Shown piece by piece: positions 1 through 7,826 of a stretch of DNA of 64,000 nucleotides (its first letter is position 1; each line of letters opens with the position of its first letter). This stretch comes from Arthrobacter sp. Y81 (GTDB lineage Bacteria > Actinomycetota > Actinomycetes > Actinomycetales > Micrococcaceae), in contig NZ_PJIL01000010.1 in the NCBI RefSeq assembly GCF_002929335.1, forward strand, positions 1 to 64,000, in the 5' to 3' direction. Made by a program: the position numbers and the translations under genes. A model generated the notes under the pieces. That model had not been told where the DNA came from and made no database searches. It worked only from the letters and a program-made list of their open reading frames with translations.

Positions 1-1
1 C

Positions 2-79
2 GCCGAACGCTACCTGGCCGCCCTGGACGACGCGGACAGCATCGCCACCGCCTTGGTGGAAGAACCCACCCACGCCTGA
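2..79 (+). CDS. C-terminal fragment of an unidentified protein
   Basis: The window opens inside a reading frame that ends with TGA at 77-79. Only 25 residues are visible, rich in Ala, Asp and Glu and probably helical. No motif can be recognised, so no function is proposed. The codons are GC-rich at the third position, which supports real coding sequence. The start lies outside the window. Confidence 0.45.
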   Translation, partial: AERYLAALDDADSIATALVEEPTHA

Positions 80-187
80 ACCATGCCGGTACGGGAGTGG
101 AACGGGCTCTGACGCAGCCGTGGCCTGGCCGCCTGGAAGCGGTTGCCAAGCGCTGTTCAAGCGCTGCACACGGGGCCACAATGGAGT

Positions 188-694
188 ATGTCTCCTGAAC
201 GCTTCAGCGGGCCTCCCCCCTTGGTGGTCGGGGTGCTGCCCGGCCAGCATGCGGAGGTGCTGCGCTCCGCCAGCGGCCTGGCGGAAAAGATGGGCCTCCC
301 CTTGCTGTGCGCCTACGTGGATGAGGCAAGCTACCTGGTCGAGTGGGACCCTGCGCGTTCCGCGCACCGGCTGTCCCTGCACCCTGACAAGGACGACGCT
401 GATGTCCGCGCCGTGAGCGAAGAGCTGCGCGCGGTTGTTGGCGCAGCCTGCGCCGGGAAGTCCGTTGAGTGGACACTCCGGGTCCTGGCCGGAGACCCTG
501 CCCGCGCCTTGGGACGCGTGGCCGCAGAGGCCAACGCCTCCATGATTATCGTTGGCACGCCCGAGCGCGGACTGGGGCACCGCATCTCGGCTGCCCTTAA
601 CGGTTCAGTAGCCGCGTGGCTGAGCCACCACCAGGACCGCCCCGTCCTCGTAGTGCCCGCCCGCATGGGTGCCCACCGGGACGAACCGGAGTGA
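188..694 (+). CDS. Universal stress protein (UspA-like)
   Basis: This 168-residue protein is a single Usp domain with a Rossmann-like alpha/beta fold. Near the N-terminus a first beta strand (PPLVVGVLPG) is followed by a helix. The C-terminal half holds IIVGTPERGLGH, then NGSVAAWL and PVLVVP, matching the G-2X-G-9X-G(S/T) ATP-binding segment and last strand of the family. I chose the ATG at 188. An in-frame TTG at 143 would add 15 residues that do not resemble Usp. The stop overlaps the GTG of the next gene (GTGA), so the two are probably translationally coupled. Usp proteins bind ATP and act in stress or dormancy; the specific role here is unknown. Confidence 0.85.
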   Translation: MSPERFSGPPPLVVGVLPGQHAEVLRSASGLAEKMGLPLLCAYVDEASYLVEWDPARSAHRLSLHPDKDDADVRAVSEELRAVVGAACAGKSVEWTLRVLAGDPARALGRVAAEANASMIIVGTPERGLGHRISAALNGSVAAWLSHHQDRPVLVVPARMGAHRDEPE

Positions 695-1224
695 CGGCCA
701 CTCCGGGCACCATTCATCACGGCTACGGGCGCAACTGCAGGGAACTGGAGCTATGGTTGGCCGCGGCGTCCGACGCCGACCTCCGCCGCCGCAGCGCGGG
801 CACCCGCTGGACCAATGAGGAGCTGCTTTTCCACATGGTCTTCGGCTACATGGTGGTGCAGGCGCTGCTGCCCCTGGTTCGCATATTCGCAGCCCTTCCA
901 GCCCCATTTAGCAGGGGATTCGCGCGAATCCTCAACGCCGGAACTGCGCCGTTCGACGTCGTCAATTACCTGGGCTCCAAAGCAGCGGCCCGGGTGTTCA
1001 ACCGGAAGCGGATGGCGGCGAAGCTCCGACGGGTCACGCGGTCACTCGAGCGGCGGCTGGAGGGCGAGTCAGTTGCGTCAATGGCCCGGGGAATGTCCTT
1101 TCCCGACCGCTGGGACCCCTTCTTCACGCCCTGGATGTCCGTGGCGGACGTCTATGCCTATCCCATCCTGCACTTTGACTTCCATGCCGCGCAGCTCAGT
1201 CTCGGCCCCGGAAGAGCAACCTAG
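691..1224 (+). CDS. DinB-like / DUF664-type four-helix protein
   Basis: The 177-residue product has the outline of a DinB/YfiT four-helix bundle. RWTNEELLFHMVFGY resembles the family's W-x3-E-hh-H helix carrying the first metal ligand. Near the end, HFDFHAAQL supplies two further His residues at the expected place, so a divalent-metal triad is plausible. Many actinobacterial members are mycothiol-dependent transferases; which reaction this one performs cannot be told. The GTG start at 691 overlaps the stop of the upstream stress-protein gene by four bases (GTGA), which favours it over an upstream in-frame start at 616. Confidence 0.7.
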   Translation: MTATPGTIHHGYGRNCRELELWLAAASDADLRRRSAGTRWTNEELLFHMVFGYMVVQALLPLVRIFAALPAPFSRGFARILNAGTAPFDVVNYLGSKAAARVFNRKRMAAKLRRVTRSLERRLEGESVASMARGMSFPDRWDPFFTPWMSVADVYAYPILHFDFHAAQLSLGPGRAT

Positions 1225-1315
1225 GAAAGTCGGGACGAAAGACCCTGTGAAACTAAAGCGAAAGTAGTTATTCAGGGTGGTGGCGCTCACCGCGGCCGCC
1301 AAGTATGCTGGATTT

Positions 1316-1391
1316 CGCAGGAAGATGTTGGACCTGCCCCAAAAGCTGCTCCGGAGTGCGTATCCCCCAATAACGCACTCCGGAGCTTTTT
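1316..1391 (+). ncRNA. Candidate C-rich small RNA (6C-like) ending in a terminator
   Basis: A TATGCT -10 element at 1304-1309 is followed by a short hairpin (GCAGG 1317-1321 with CCTGC 1333-1337), a run of four Cs, and a strong terminator whose loop holds CCCCC (1364-1368). Two hairpins with exposed C runs recall the actinobacterial 6C RNA, although the C runs here are four and five bases. It could equally be only the terminator of the upstream gene pair. No good -35 element is visible. Confidence 0.4.
1348..1391 (+). terminator. Rho-independent terminator
   Basis: A perfect 14-bp stem (1348-1361 with 1373-1386) encloses an 11-base C-rich loop and is followed by five Ts. It separates the stress-protein pair from the MFS gene and is the 3' end of the candidate small RNA. 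Confidence 0.85.
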
Positions 1392-1444
1392 AATGTCCGG
1401 CCGGATTTCCCGTGTGGCCCCGGTCGCCCCTCAGGAGCAATCCC

Positions 1445-2653
1445 GTGACCTCAGCGCCAAGCCACTCCCCGACCGCAACACCTGCGGTGACCGCCCCGCT
1501 GTACGCGGCCGGCTTCGTCACAGCCTTCGGCGCACACAGCATCGCCGCCGGAATGGGCGCCCACAGCGGTGACATCGGGCTGAGCCTGCTCAACCTGGGT
1601 ATCCTCCTGGCCGTCTATGATCTGGCGGAGGTGGTGCTAAAACCCGTGTTCGGAGCCCTGAGTGACCGCATCGGCACCAAGCCGGTAGTCGTGGCGGGGC
1701 TCCTGGCCTTCGCCCTGATGTCGCTGATCGGGCTGTGGGGGGCGAACCCCCTCATGCTCGGCCTCGCCCGTATTGGCCAGGGCGCCGCCGCCTCGGCCTT
1801 TTCACCGGCCTCCTCCGCGATGGTGGCGAGGCTTGCCGGCCGCAGCGCCGGCACATACTTTGGCCGCTACGGTTCGTGGAAAAGCCTCGGCTATGTCGCA
1901 GGTCCCCTGATCGGCGCGGCGCTGATTTTCCTGGGCGGCTTTCCCCTCCTCTTCGCCGCCCTTGGCATCCTCGCGGCAGCCACCGCAGTGTGGGCGATGG
2001 CGGCGCTGCCCCGGCTGGACCCTCTGCCGCGGCCCCGGTACACGGTGTTGGACCTAGCCCGCCAGGTCACGCACCGCAGTTTCCTTGTTCCCACGCTGGT
2101 CCTGGCGGCGGCCACCGGCGCCCTGGGCACTGCCATCGGATTCCTTCCCGCACTGGCCACCCGGCACGGCCTGGACCCCGTCGCCGCCGTGGCCGCCGTC
2201 AGCCTGCTGGCCCTCACGTCCGCCGCGACACAGCCGTGGATCGGCCGCCTGCGCGATCAGGGCCGGCTCCCTGACGGACCGGGGATGACAGCCGGACTAC
2301 TGCTGACGGCGGCGGGAATCGCAGCCGTGGCGTTGCTTCCCGGGCCGGTCACCATCTTCGCCTCGGCTGCGGCCATCGGTGTGGGCATCGGCACCGCAAC
2401 ACCGCTGGGCTTCGCGCACCTCGCCGCCACCACCCCGCCCGAGCGGCTGGGCCGGACCATGGGATCAGCCGAGCTGGGACGGGAACTCGGCGACGCCGGC
2501 GGCCCCCTCCTGGTGGGTGTCGTCGCCACAGCTTCCGCGCTGCCCCTGGGACTCGGAGTTCTCGCCGCGGCCGTCGCCGCCACGTCCCTCCTGGGCATCG
2601 GCAGCATCGGGCGCAGCGGGCTTCCTGCGGAGCCCCCTGAACCGAGGCCCTGA
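1445..2653 (+). CDS. MFS transporter (drug/sugar efflux-like)
   Basis: This 402-residue protein has about twelve hydrophobic segments. Between TM2 and TM3 is GALSDRIGTKPVV, the classic MFS loop motif (G-x3-D-R-x-G-x-K), so a proton-coupled 12-TM carrier in the membrane is clear. The substrate is not deducible. The GTG start at 1445 follows AGGAG (1433-1437) with a 7-base gap; an upstream GTG at 1412 lacks such a site. It lies just before the copper operon, but the CsoR operators are downstream of its stop, so copper control of this gene is not implied. Confidence 0.85.
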   Translation: MTSAPSHSPTATPAVTAPLYAAGFVTAFGAHSIAAGMGAHSGDIGLSLLNLGILLAVYDLAEVVLKPVFGALSDRIGTKPVVVAGLLAFALMSLIGLWGANPLMLGLARIGQGAAASAFSPASSAMVARLAGRSAGTYFGRYGSWKSLGYVAGPLIGAALIFLGGFPLLFAALGILAAATAVWAMAALPRLDPLPRPRYTVLDLARQVTHRSFLVPTLVLAAATGALGTAIGFLPALATRHGLDPVAAVAAVSLLALTSAATQPWIGRLRDQGRLPDGPGMTAGLLLTAAGIAAVALLPGPVTIFASAAAIGVGIGTATPLGFAHLAATTPPERLGRTMGSAELGRELGDAGGPLLVGVVATASALPLGLGVLAAAVAATSLLGIGSIGRSGLPAEPPEPRP

Positions 2654-2696
2654 ACCCGCACCGCAAAAGCGCAGCGACGCAAACCGGAGACTCGCG

Positions 2697-2742
2697 GTAT
2701 ACCCCCAGGGGGTACTTGTTTTATACCCCTTAGGGGTATATG
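2697..2742 (+). promoter_or_regulatory. csoR promoter with two tandem CsoR-type operators
   Basis: Two near-perfect palindromes of the form TATACCCC...GGGGTATA lie at 2697-2715 and 2722-2740. They match the GC-core, AT-flanked operator of copper-sensing CsoR repressors. The second covers a TATATG -10 hexamer (2737-2742) lying eight bases before the csoR ATG, so the transcript is probably leaderless and the operator sits on the promoter. Apo-CsoR would block transcription and Cu(I) would relieve it. Confidence 0.85.
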
Positions 2743-2750
2743 TTGAGTAT

Positions 2751-3098
2751 ATGGACTCACCTGAAGACGCCGCCACCGGGTTTGCGGACACCGAATCCGT
2801 CCCGCAGCACGGCTACACCTCAAACAAGGACGCGTACCTGCGCAGGCTTAAACGCATCGAGGGCCAGGTCCGCGGAATCGCCCGGATGGTGGATGAGGAC
2901 AAGTACTGCATCGACATCCTGACCCAGGTTGCCGCGGTAAATAAGGCCCTGCACGCGGTGAGTCTCGGCCTCGTCGAGGAGCACATTGGCCACTGCGTCG
3001 TCGGAGCCGCCTCTGAGCCGGACCCTGTACTCCGCGCGGAAACCATCGACTTCAAGGTCAAAGAGGCCACCGATGCCATCGGGCGCCTGCTGCGGTAA
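2751..3098 (+). CDS. csoR: Copper-sensing transcriptional repressor CsoR
   Basis: The 115-residue protein is an all-helical DUF156/CsoR regulator. The helix RRLKRIEGQVRGIARM is the family signature. The Cu(I) ligands are present as Cys53, His78 and Cys82, with the same 25- and 4-residue spacing as the C-H-C triad of characterised CsoR proteins. Apo-protein is expected to bind the two operators upstream and release on Cu(I) binding. The ATG at 2751 is placed by the operator/promoter position; a longer frame exists upstream but would run through the operators. It heads an operon with copZ and copA. Confidence 0.93.
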   Translation: MDSPEDAATGFADTESVPQHGYTSNKDAYLRRLKRIEGQVRGIARMVDEDKYCIDILTQVAAVNKALHAVSLGLVEEHIGHCVVGAASEPDPVLRAETIDFKVKEATDAIGRLLR

Positions 3099-3182
3099 AC
3101 CCAACCCCGCCCGCCACACCTTCCGGCTGATCCAACCGGGTCAGTCCGGCACCACCGGCACCGCCGAGAAAAAGGAGCAACC

Positions 3183-3413
3183 ATGAGCCCCGTATCCACC
3201 ACCGTCAACGTGTCCGGCATGACCTGCGGACACTGCGTGTCCTCCGTAAGCGAAGAACTCGAAGCGCTGGAAGGCGTGGAAGCGATCGACGTCGACCTCA
3301 ACGCAGGTGGAATTTCCACCGTCACCATCACGTCCGAAAAAGCGCTCTCGCGCTCCGAAATCGGGGAAGCAGTGGCTGAGGCCGGCTATCTCGTGGTGGC
3401 CAACGAAGCCTGA
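3183..3413 (+). CDS. copZ: Copper chaperone CopZ (HMA domain)
   Basis: A single 76-residue heavy-metal-associated domain with the Cu(I)-binding motif MTCGHC (Cys15 and Cys18). The ferredoxin-like beta-alpha-beta-beta-alpha-beta pattern fills the whole protein. It should carry Cu(I) in the cytoplasm to the N-terminal domain of CopA or to CsoR. AAGGAG lies about six bases before the ATG. It is the middle gene of csoR-copZ-copA, with gaps of 84 and 32 bases. Confidence 0.93.
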   Translation: MSPVSTTVNVSGMTCGHCVSSVSEELEALEGVEAIDVDLNAGGISTVTITSEKALSRSEIGEAVAEAGYLVVANEA

Positions 3414-3445
3414 CCCGCCCACCCCACCAGGACAGAGGACACCCT

Positions 3446-5785
3446 GTGAGTAACGAGCAATTGCTGCACCAGCCGGGAAACCGCGTGATCGAACTGGACA
3501 TCGAAGGCATGACGTGCGCTTCCTGCGTCAGCCGCGTGGAACGCAAGCTCGGAAAGCTCGACGGCGTGGAAGCCTCGGTAAATCTGCCCCTCGAGTCCGC
3601 CCAGGTCACGGTCCCGGCCGGCATCACCGACGACCAGATCACAGCCACAGTGGAAGCGGCAGGCTACAAGGCAAAGATCCGCCCCCCGCGCTACCCGAGC
3701 CAAGGTTCCGGCCACGAAACCGCTGCGCCTGGCTCCGGTGGCGCCGCGCCTGCTGACCACATAGCTCACGGTGGCGCCGCCGCCCAACTCAAGCCGAGAC
3801 TGACCGTCGCAGCCGTTCTTACGGTCCCGGTGTTCGTGATCTCGATGTTCCCGGCGTTCCAGTTCGCCGACTGGGGCTGGGTTGTGGGCGCCCTGGCTTT
3901 GCCCGTCGTGAGCTGGGCGGCCTGGCCCTTCCACCGCGCCGCGGCCATCAACGCACGGCACTTCGCCTCAACAATGGACACCCTGGTCTCCATCGGCGTC
4001 GTTGCCGCCTACCTGTTCTCTGCCTGGCAGTTGCTGGCCGATCCTCGCATGACCGAACACCCGGGCATGGAAATGGGGTCGGGTGGCCTGTACTTCGAGG
4101 TGGCCTCCGTGGTCACAACCTTCCTTCTCCTGGGCCGCTACCTGGAAGCAAACGCCAAGCAGAAAGCGGGCGACGCCCTCAAGGCGCTGCTGAACCTCGG
4201 TGCGAAAGATGCCACGGTGCTGGCAGACGGCGCGGAGCTGAGGATTCCGGCCGATCAGCTGGCGGTTGGCGACGTCATGGTGGTCCGCCCCGGTGAGAAG
4301 ATCGCCACCGACGGCGTGGTGATCGACGGCGCCTCCGCCGTGGATGCCTCCCTGGTCACGGGTGAGTCGGTACCGGTCGAAGTGGGGCCGGAGAGCATTG
4401 TCATCGGTGCCACCATCAACACGTCCGGCCGGCTCCTGGTCCGGGCCACCCGGGTCGGCTCGGAAACCACACTGGCCCAGATGGCGCGACTGGTTTCCCA
4501 GGCGCAGACCGGAAAAGCACCGATCGCACGCCTCGCGGACCGCATCAGCGCGGTGTTCGTTCCGATTGTGCTGATCATCGCCGTCGGCACCTTCGCCGCA
4601 TGGCTGCTGATTGCCGGGCCCGCCATCACGGATGCTGAATGGCGCGCGGCCTTCACCGCCGCGGTGGCGGTGCTGGTCATCGCCTGCCCCTGCGCCCTGG
4701 GCCTGGCCACTCCGGTTGGTCTCCTCACCGGCACCGGGCGCGGCGCCCAGCTGGGGATTCTGATCAAGGGCCCGCAGGTGCTTGAAGACACGCGAACTGT
4801 CGACACCATCCTGCTGGACAAGACCGGCACGGTGACCACCGGACGTCTTGCCGTTGACGGAACCCGGGCCTTCGGCACCTACAGCAGCGCAGAGGTGTTG
4901 CGCCTTGCCGGGGCAGTGGAGGCCGCTTCCGAGCACCCCATCGCCCACGCCATCGCGGCTGCTGCGCTTTCCGCGGAGCGCCGGAACGACGACGGCGGGC
5001 GGCTTCCCGCCGTCGGACACTTCCGTTCCGCGCCGGGCGGCGGGGTTTCCGGCCAGGTGGCCGGCCAGCTGGTCACGGCTGGAAGGACAGGCTGGCTGCG
5101 GGAAAACGGCATACCTGTGACGACGGAACAGATGGAGGCGCTACGGACCGCCGAAGAGTCCGGGGCCACTGCCATCTGGGTTGCCGTGGACGGGGAGGCC
5201 GCAGGGATTGTCTCGCTGCGGGACAGCATCAAGCCGGGCTCGGCTGATGCGATTGCGCGGCTAAGGCAATTGGGCCTCCGGCCGATCCTGCTGACCGGGG
5301 ACAATGCGGCAGTGGCTGCTCAGGTGGCAGCCGTCGTCGGCATCGCTCCGGACGATGTGTTTGCCGCGGTTCTGCCGGCCGGCAAGGTCGACGCCGTGCG
5401 GAAACTGCAGGCCGGCGGGGCCACGGTCGCTATGGCCGGCGACGGGGTGAACGACGCTGCGGCCCTGGCGCAGGCCGACCTGGGCGTCGCCATGGGCTCG
5501 GGCACGGATGTGGCCATCGAAGCGGCGGACCTCACCGTGATGGGCAACGATCTGCGACAGGTGGCGCAGGCCATCGAGCTGTCCCGGCGGACGCTGGCCA
5601 CCATCAAGACCAACCTGTTCTGGGCATTCTTCTATAACGCCGTCGGCATTCCGGTGGCGGCGCTGGGTTTGTTGAATCCAATGATCGCCGGCGCTGCGAT
5701 GGCCGCGAGTTCCGTGTTGGTGGTGGCCAACTCGCTGCGGCTCCGCAGCTTCGGCCGGCCATCCCCAACCGGCCGGGCCGCTTAG
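3446..5785 (+). CDS. copA: Cu(I)-exporting P1B-type ATPase CopA
   Basis: This 779-residue P1B-ATPase has one N-terminal HMA domain (GMTCASC, Cys24/Cys27). It then has membrane helices, the actuator loop TGES (near 303), the transport-site CPC in ACPCALG (near 413), the phosphorylated Asp in DKTGT (near 457) and the hinge GDGVNDA (near 664). The set is typical of Cu(I) exporters in the cytoplasmic membrane. A 35-residue Gly/Ala/His-containing linker follows the HMA domain. The GTG start follows AGAGGA. The last four bases overlap the convergent DUF2277 gene, so there is no room for a separate terminator. Confidence 0.95.
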   Translation: MSNEQLLHQPGNRVIELDIEGMTCASCVSRVERKLGKLDGVEASVNLPLESAQVTVPAGITDDQITATVEAAGYKAKIRPPRYPSQGSGHETAAPGSGGAAPADHIAHGGAAAQLKPRLTVAAVLTVPVFVISMFPAFQFADWGWVVGALALPVVSWAAWPFHRAAAINARHFASTMDTLVSIGVVAAYLFSAWQLLADPRMTEHPGMEMGSGGLYFEVASVVTTFLLLGRYLEANAKQKAGDALKALLNLGAKDATVLADGAELRIPADQLAVGDVMVVRPGEKIATDGVVIDGASAVDASLVTGESVPVEVGPESIVIGATINTSGRLLVRATRVGSETTLAQMARLVSQAQTGKAPIARLADRISAVFVPIVLIIAVGTFAAWLLIAGPAITDAEWRAAFTAAVAVLVIACPCALGLATPVGLLTGTGRGAQLGILIKGPQVLEDTRTVDTILLDKTGTVTTGRLAVDGTRAFGTYSSAEVLRLAGAVEAASEHPIAHAIAAAALSAERRNDDGGRLPAVGHFRSAPGGGVSGQVAGQLVTAGRTGWLRENGIPVTTEQMEALRTAEESGATAIWVAVDGEAAGIVSLRDSIKPGSADAIARLRQLGLRPILLTGDNAAVAAQVAAVVGIAPDDVFAAVLPAGKVDAVRKLQAGGATVAMAGDGVNDAAALAQADLGVAMGSGTDVAIEAADLTVMGNDLRQVAQAIELSRRTLATIKTNLFWAFFYNAVGIPVAALGLLNPMIAGAAMAASSVLVVANSLRLRSFGRPSPTGRAA

Positions 5786-6054
5786 GCGGCGCCGAAGCGG
5801 ACAGCCGCCCTGGCACGCGCCTTGGCGGCCTCCTCGTCCCGGTGCTTGGCCGGGGCATGCGTCACCAGCGAATCAAGCAGGTGCTGGGTGATGTGGGCGA
5901 TCTCGTGCACGGCCTCCTCAAAGGCCTCCTCATTGGCCTTGGAGGGCTTGGTGCTGCCGCTGACCTTCCGCACATACTGCAGGGCGGCGGCGTGCACCTC
6001 CTCGGAGGTGGCGTGCGGTTCAAAGTTGTGGAGAGTTCGGATATTCCGGCACAT
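5782..6054 (-). CDS. DUF2277 family protein
   Basis: The 90-residue protein begins MCRNIRTLHNFEP and continues EEVHAAALQYVRKVSG, the hallmark of DUF2277. The family is small, soluble and widespread in actinobacteria, and its function is unknown. A conserved Cys2 sits at the N-terminus. TAGCAT (forward 6061-6066) lies six bases upstream of the ATG, where a -10 element of a leaderless transcript would be. It is convergent with copA and overlaps it by four bases. Confidence 0.88.
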   Translation of the reverse strand: MCRNIRTLHNFEPHATSEEVHAAALQYVRKVSGSTKPSKANEEAFEEAVHEIAHITQHLLDSLVTHAPAKHRDEEAAKARARAAVRFGAA

Positions 6055-6265
6055 AAGCCCATGCTAGGCTCTGGAACGCCTGGGATCGACCCCCTACCAT
6101 GGGCTGCTTGACGTCTTCCGCACGTGGGGAGAGCTGCATGGGGAGCGGTGCCCATCGACGATCGGTTGGGCCGCGGGATAGGTTCTAGGTAATGGATCTT
6201 CCGGATGAGCCGGGGGCCGCTGGGGAGCCGATCGGATCGGGTCCGTTGACTAAAGGAGATAACTA

Positions 6266-6529
6266 ATGGCTATTTGGGGCGCAGACATTGCTCAGCTCAA
6301 GGCGCTCGGAACCAAGCTGCAGGCTGGTTCGTCCGAGATTGAGAAGCAGAAGTCGCAGCTGTCGAAGGCTCTTGACGGCACTGACTGGAAGGGTCCGGAC
6401 GCTGACAAGTTCCGCAGCGAGTGGTCCGGTTCGCACGTGACGGCCCTGGCCAAGGTGGCACAGGCGCTGCAGGAAGCCGGCAAGCAGGCTACCAAGAACG
6501 CTTCCCAGCAGGAAGAGGCTTCCCGCTAG
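6266..6529 (+). CDS. WXG100-family small secreted-type protein
   Basis: The 87-residue, all-helical protein has a central WKG turn in DWKGPDADKF between two amphipathic helices, fitting the WXG100/EsxA helical hairpin. The loop motif and length (about 100 residues) agree with type VII secretion substrates. A strong AAAGGAG precedes the ATG. No EccC, EccB/D or partner Esx gene is near, so it is an orphan here and any secretion machinery must be elsewhere. It may instead be a cytoplasmic relative. A very strong hairpin follows. Confidence 0.78.
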   Translation: MAIWGADIAQLKALGTKLQAGSSEIEKQKSQLSKALDGTDWKGPDADKFRSEWSGSHVTALAKVAQALQEAGKQATKNASQQEEASR

Positions 6530-6580
6530 GAAGGCCGACTCCCGCCAGGGACGGATTCCGAGGAAGTACCGACAACATGC

Positions 6581-6618
6581 CGGATGCCCCGGACGCCACA
6601 CAGCGTCCGGGGCATCCG
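6581..6618 (+). terminator. Long perfect hairpin after the WXG100 gene
   Basis: A 15-bp perfect stem (6581-6595 with 6604-6618) and an 8-base loop lie 52 bases after the stop. There is no clear T run, so it may act as a bidirectional terminator with the convergent EamA gene, or as an mRNA-stabilising hairpin. Confidence 0.65.
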
Positions 6619-6675
6619 TGCGTCCGGGGTGTCCGGCTGTTACCGGACCGAGATGCCGGCACGGCGTGCCGCTGC

Positions 6676-7755
6676 TTAGGGGACCGGCTCGACGTCGTTC
6701 GCGTGATCCAGCGGCGCCGGCGTTGCCGCGCTTTCCGAAACGGAGCCGCCCGCAGCGGCGGCTGCCGCCCGCGAACCCCGGAGTTCGTCCACCCGGACCA
6801 GAACCACACCGCCGACAATCAGCACCCCGCCGAGGAGCTGGATGGGACCGGGGAGTTCACCGAGCAGGAGCCACGCCCAGATAACGGCGAAGAGCACTTC
6901 GGTGAGCGACACGAAGGACGCCACTTTGGAACCCAGCGCCCGTGCGGCAACAATGCCGGAAACGTAGGCAAGGACCGTGGCCAGGACAATCAGGCCGCCC
7001 AGCGAAACCCACCACGGCGTGACCCACGGCCCCAGCTTGGTGTCCGCCGTGCTGAAGGCCATGGGCAGAAGGCCCGTGGCTGCGGCCAGCCACATCACTG
7101 CTGCACCCACCATCAGGCCGCCGGACGCCAGGACAATCGGCGGCAGCGTGTCATTTTCCTTGGCCGTGATGAAGAAGTAGATGGCCAGGCAGACAGCAGC
7201 GGCGATTCCCCAGAGGACACCGACGAAATCAATCTTCACTGCACCTGTCAGGTCCAGTACCAGGATCAGTCCGCCCAGCGAAAACAGCGTTCCCGCAATA
7301 GTCAGGGGGCGCGGCCGCCGGCGGCTGGCCGCCCACAGCCAAAGCACAATGATCACCGGGGCCAGATACTCAAGGAGCAGGGCAACGCCTACAGACAGCC
7401 GCGCCACGGCGTTGAAGTAGAAAAGCTGGCAGGCCGCCACGCCGATCAGGCCGAACAGCAGTATGGTCAGCCAGTTGTCCTTCAGCTGGTTCCAGCGGCC
7501 GCGCAGGGCTGGGACGGCCGGGACGGCGAGGATTATCGCCGCTCCGGTGAGGCGTGCCGTCACGGCGGCGCCGGGCGTCCAGCCGGTTTCGAGCAGGGCT
7601 TTCGCAAATGATCCGGAAAGTCCGAAAACCGCCGAGGAGAACAGCGCAACGCCGAGCCCGGACGCCAGAAAGCCGGCAGCGGGACCGCGGGTGGCGCCGG
7701 GCCGGGAAACGGCGCCCTCGACGGACGCTTCGGCGCGTTTGCGTACGGCAGGCAC
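6676..7755 (-). CDS. EamA/DMT-family exporter (RhtA-like)
   Basis: The 359-residue protein has ten hydrophobic segments arranged as two EamA repeats of five helices, as in drug/metabolite transporters such as RhtA. The N-terminus is a 30-residue charged tail and the C-terminus is soluble. It is likely a cytoplasmic-membrane exporter of amino acids or small metabolites; the substrate cannot be read. The GTG start is set by AGGAGG five bases upstream. It diverges from the CGNR-domain gene, and the shared region holds a palindrome. Confidence 0.82.
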   Translation of the reverse strand: MPAVRKRAEASVEGAVSRPGATRGPAAGFLASGLGVALFSSAVFGLSGSFAKALLETGWTPGAAVTARLTGAAIILAVPAVPALRGRWNQLKDNWLTILLFGLIGVAACQLFYFNAVARLSVGVALLLEYLAPVIIVLWLWAASRRRPRPLTIAGTLFSLGGLILVLDLTGAVKIDFVGVLWGIAAAVCLAIYFFITAKENDTLPPIVLASGGLMVGAAVMWLAAATGLLPMAFSTADTKLGPWVTPWWVSLGGLIVLATVLAYVSGIVAARALGSKVASFVSLTEVLFAVIWAWLLLGELPGPIQLLGGVLIVGGVVLVRVDELRGSRAAAAAAGGSVSESAATPAPLDHANDVEPVP

Positions 7756-7774
7756 GGCTGCCTCCTGTCAGGAG

Positions 7775-7802
7775 TAAAGTGGGGTAATGGTCATGACATT
7801 AC
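7775..7802. promoter_or_regulatory. Divergent promoter region with operator-like palindrome
   Basis: A TAAAGT -10-like hexamer (7775-7780, + strand) is followed by an almost perfect inverted repeat at 7784-7802 (GTAATG, central TCATGA, CATTAC, with one extra base). It lies between the EamA exporter and the CGNR-domain protein, just where a repressor would block the + strand transcript. The CGNR protein is the obvious candidate regulator, by inference only. Confidence 0.5.
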
Positions 7803-7826
7803 GCCCGGACCCTGTAAGGAGTCAAG

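Noticed and set aside
3968..5020. Long minus-strand open frame inside copA (350 codons)
   Set aside because: It is antisense to a complete, motif-verified CopA, rich in Gly/Asp/His and without any domain. High GC content makes such shadows common.
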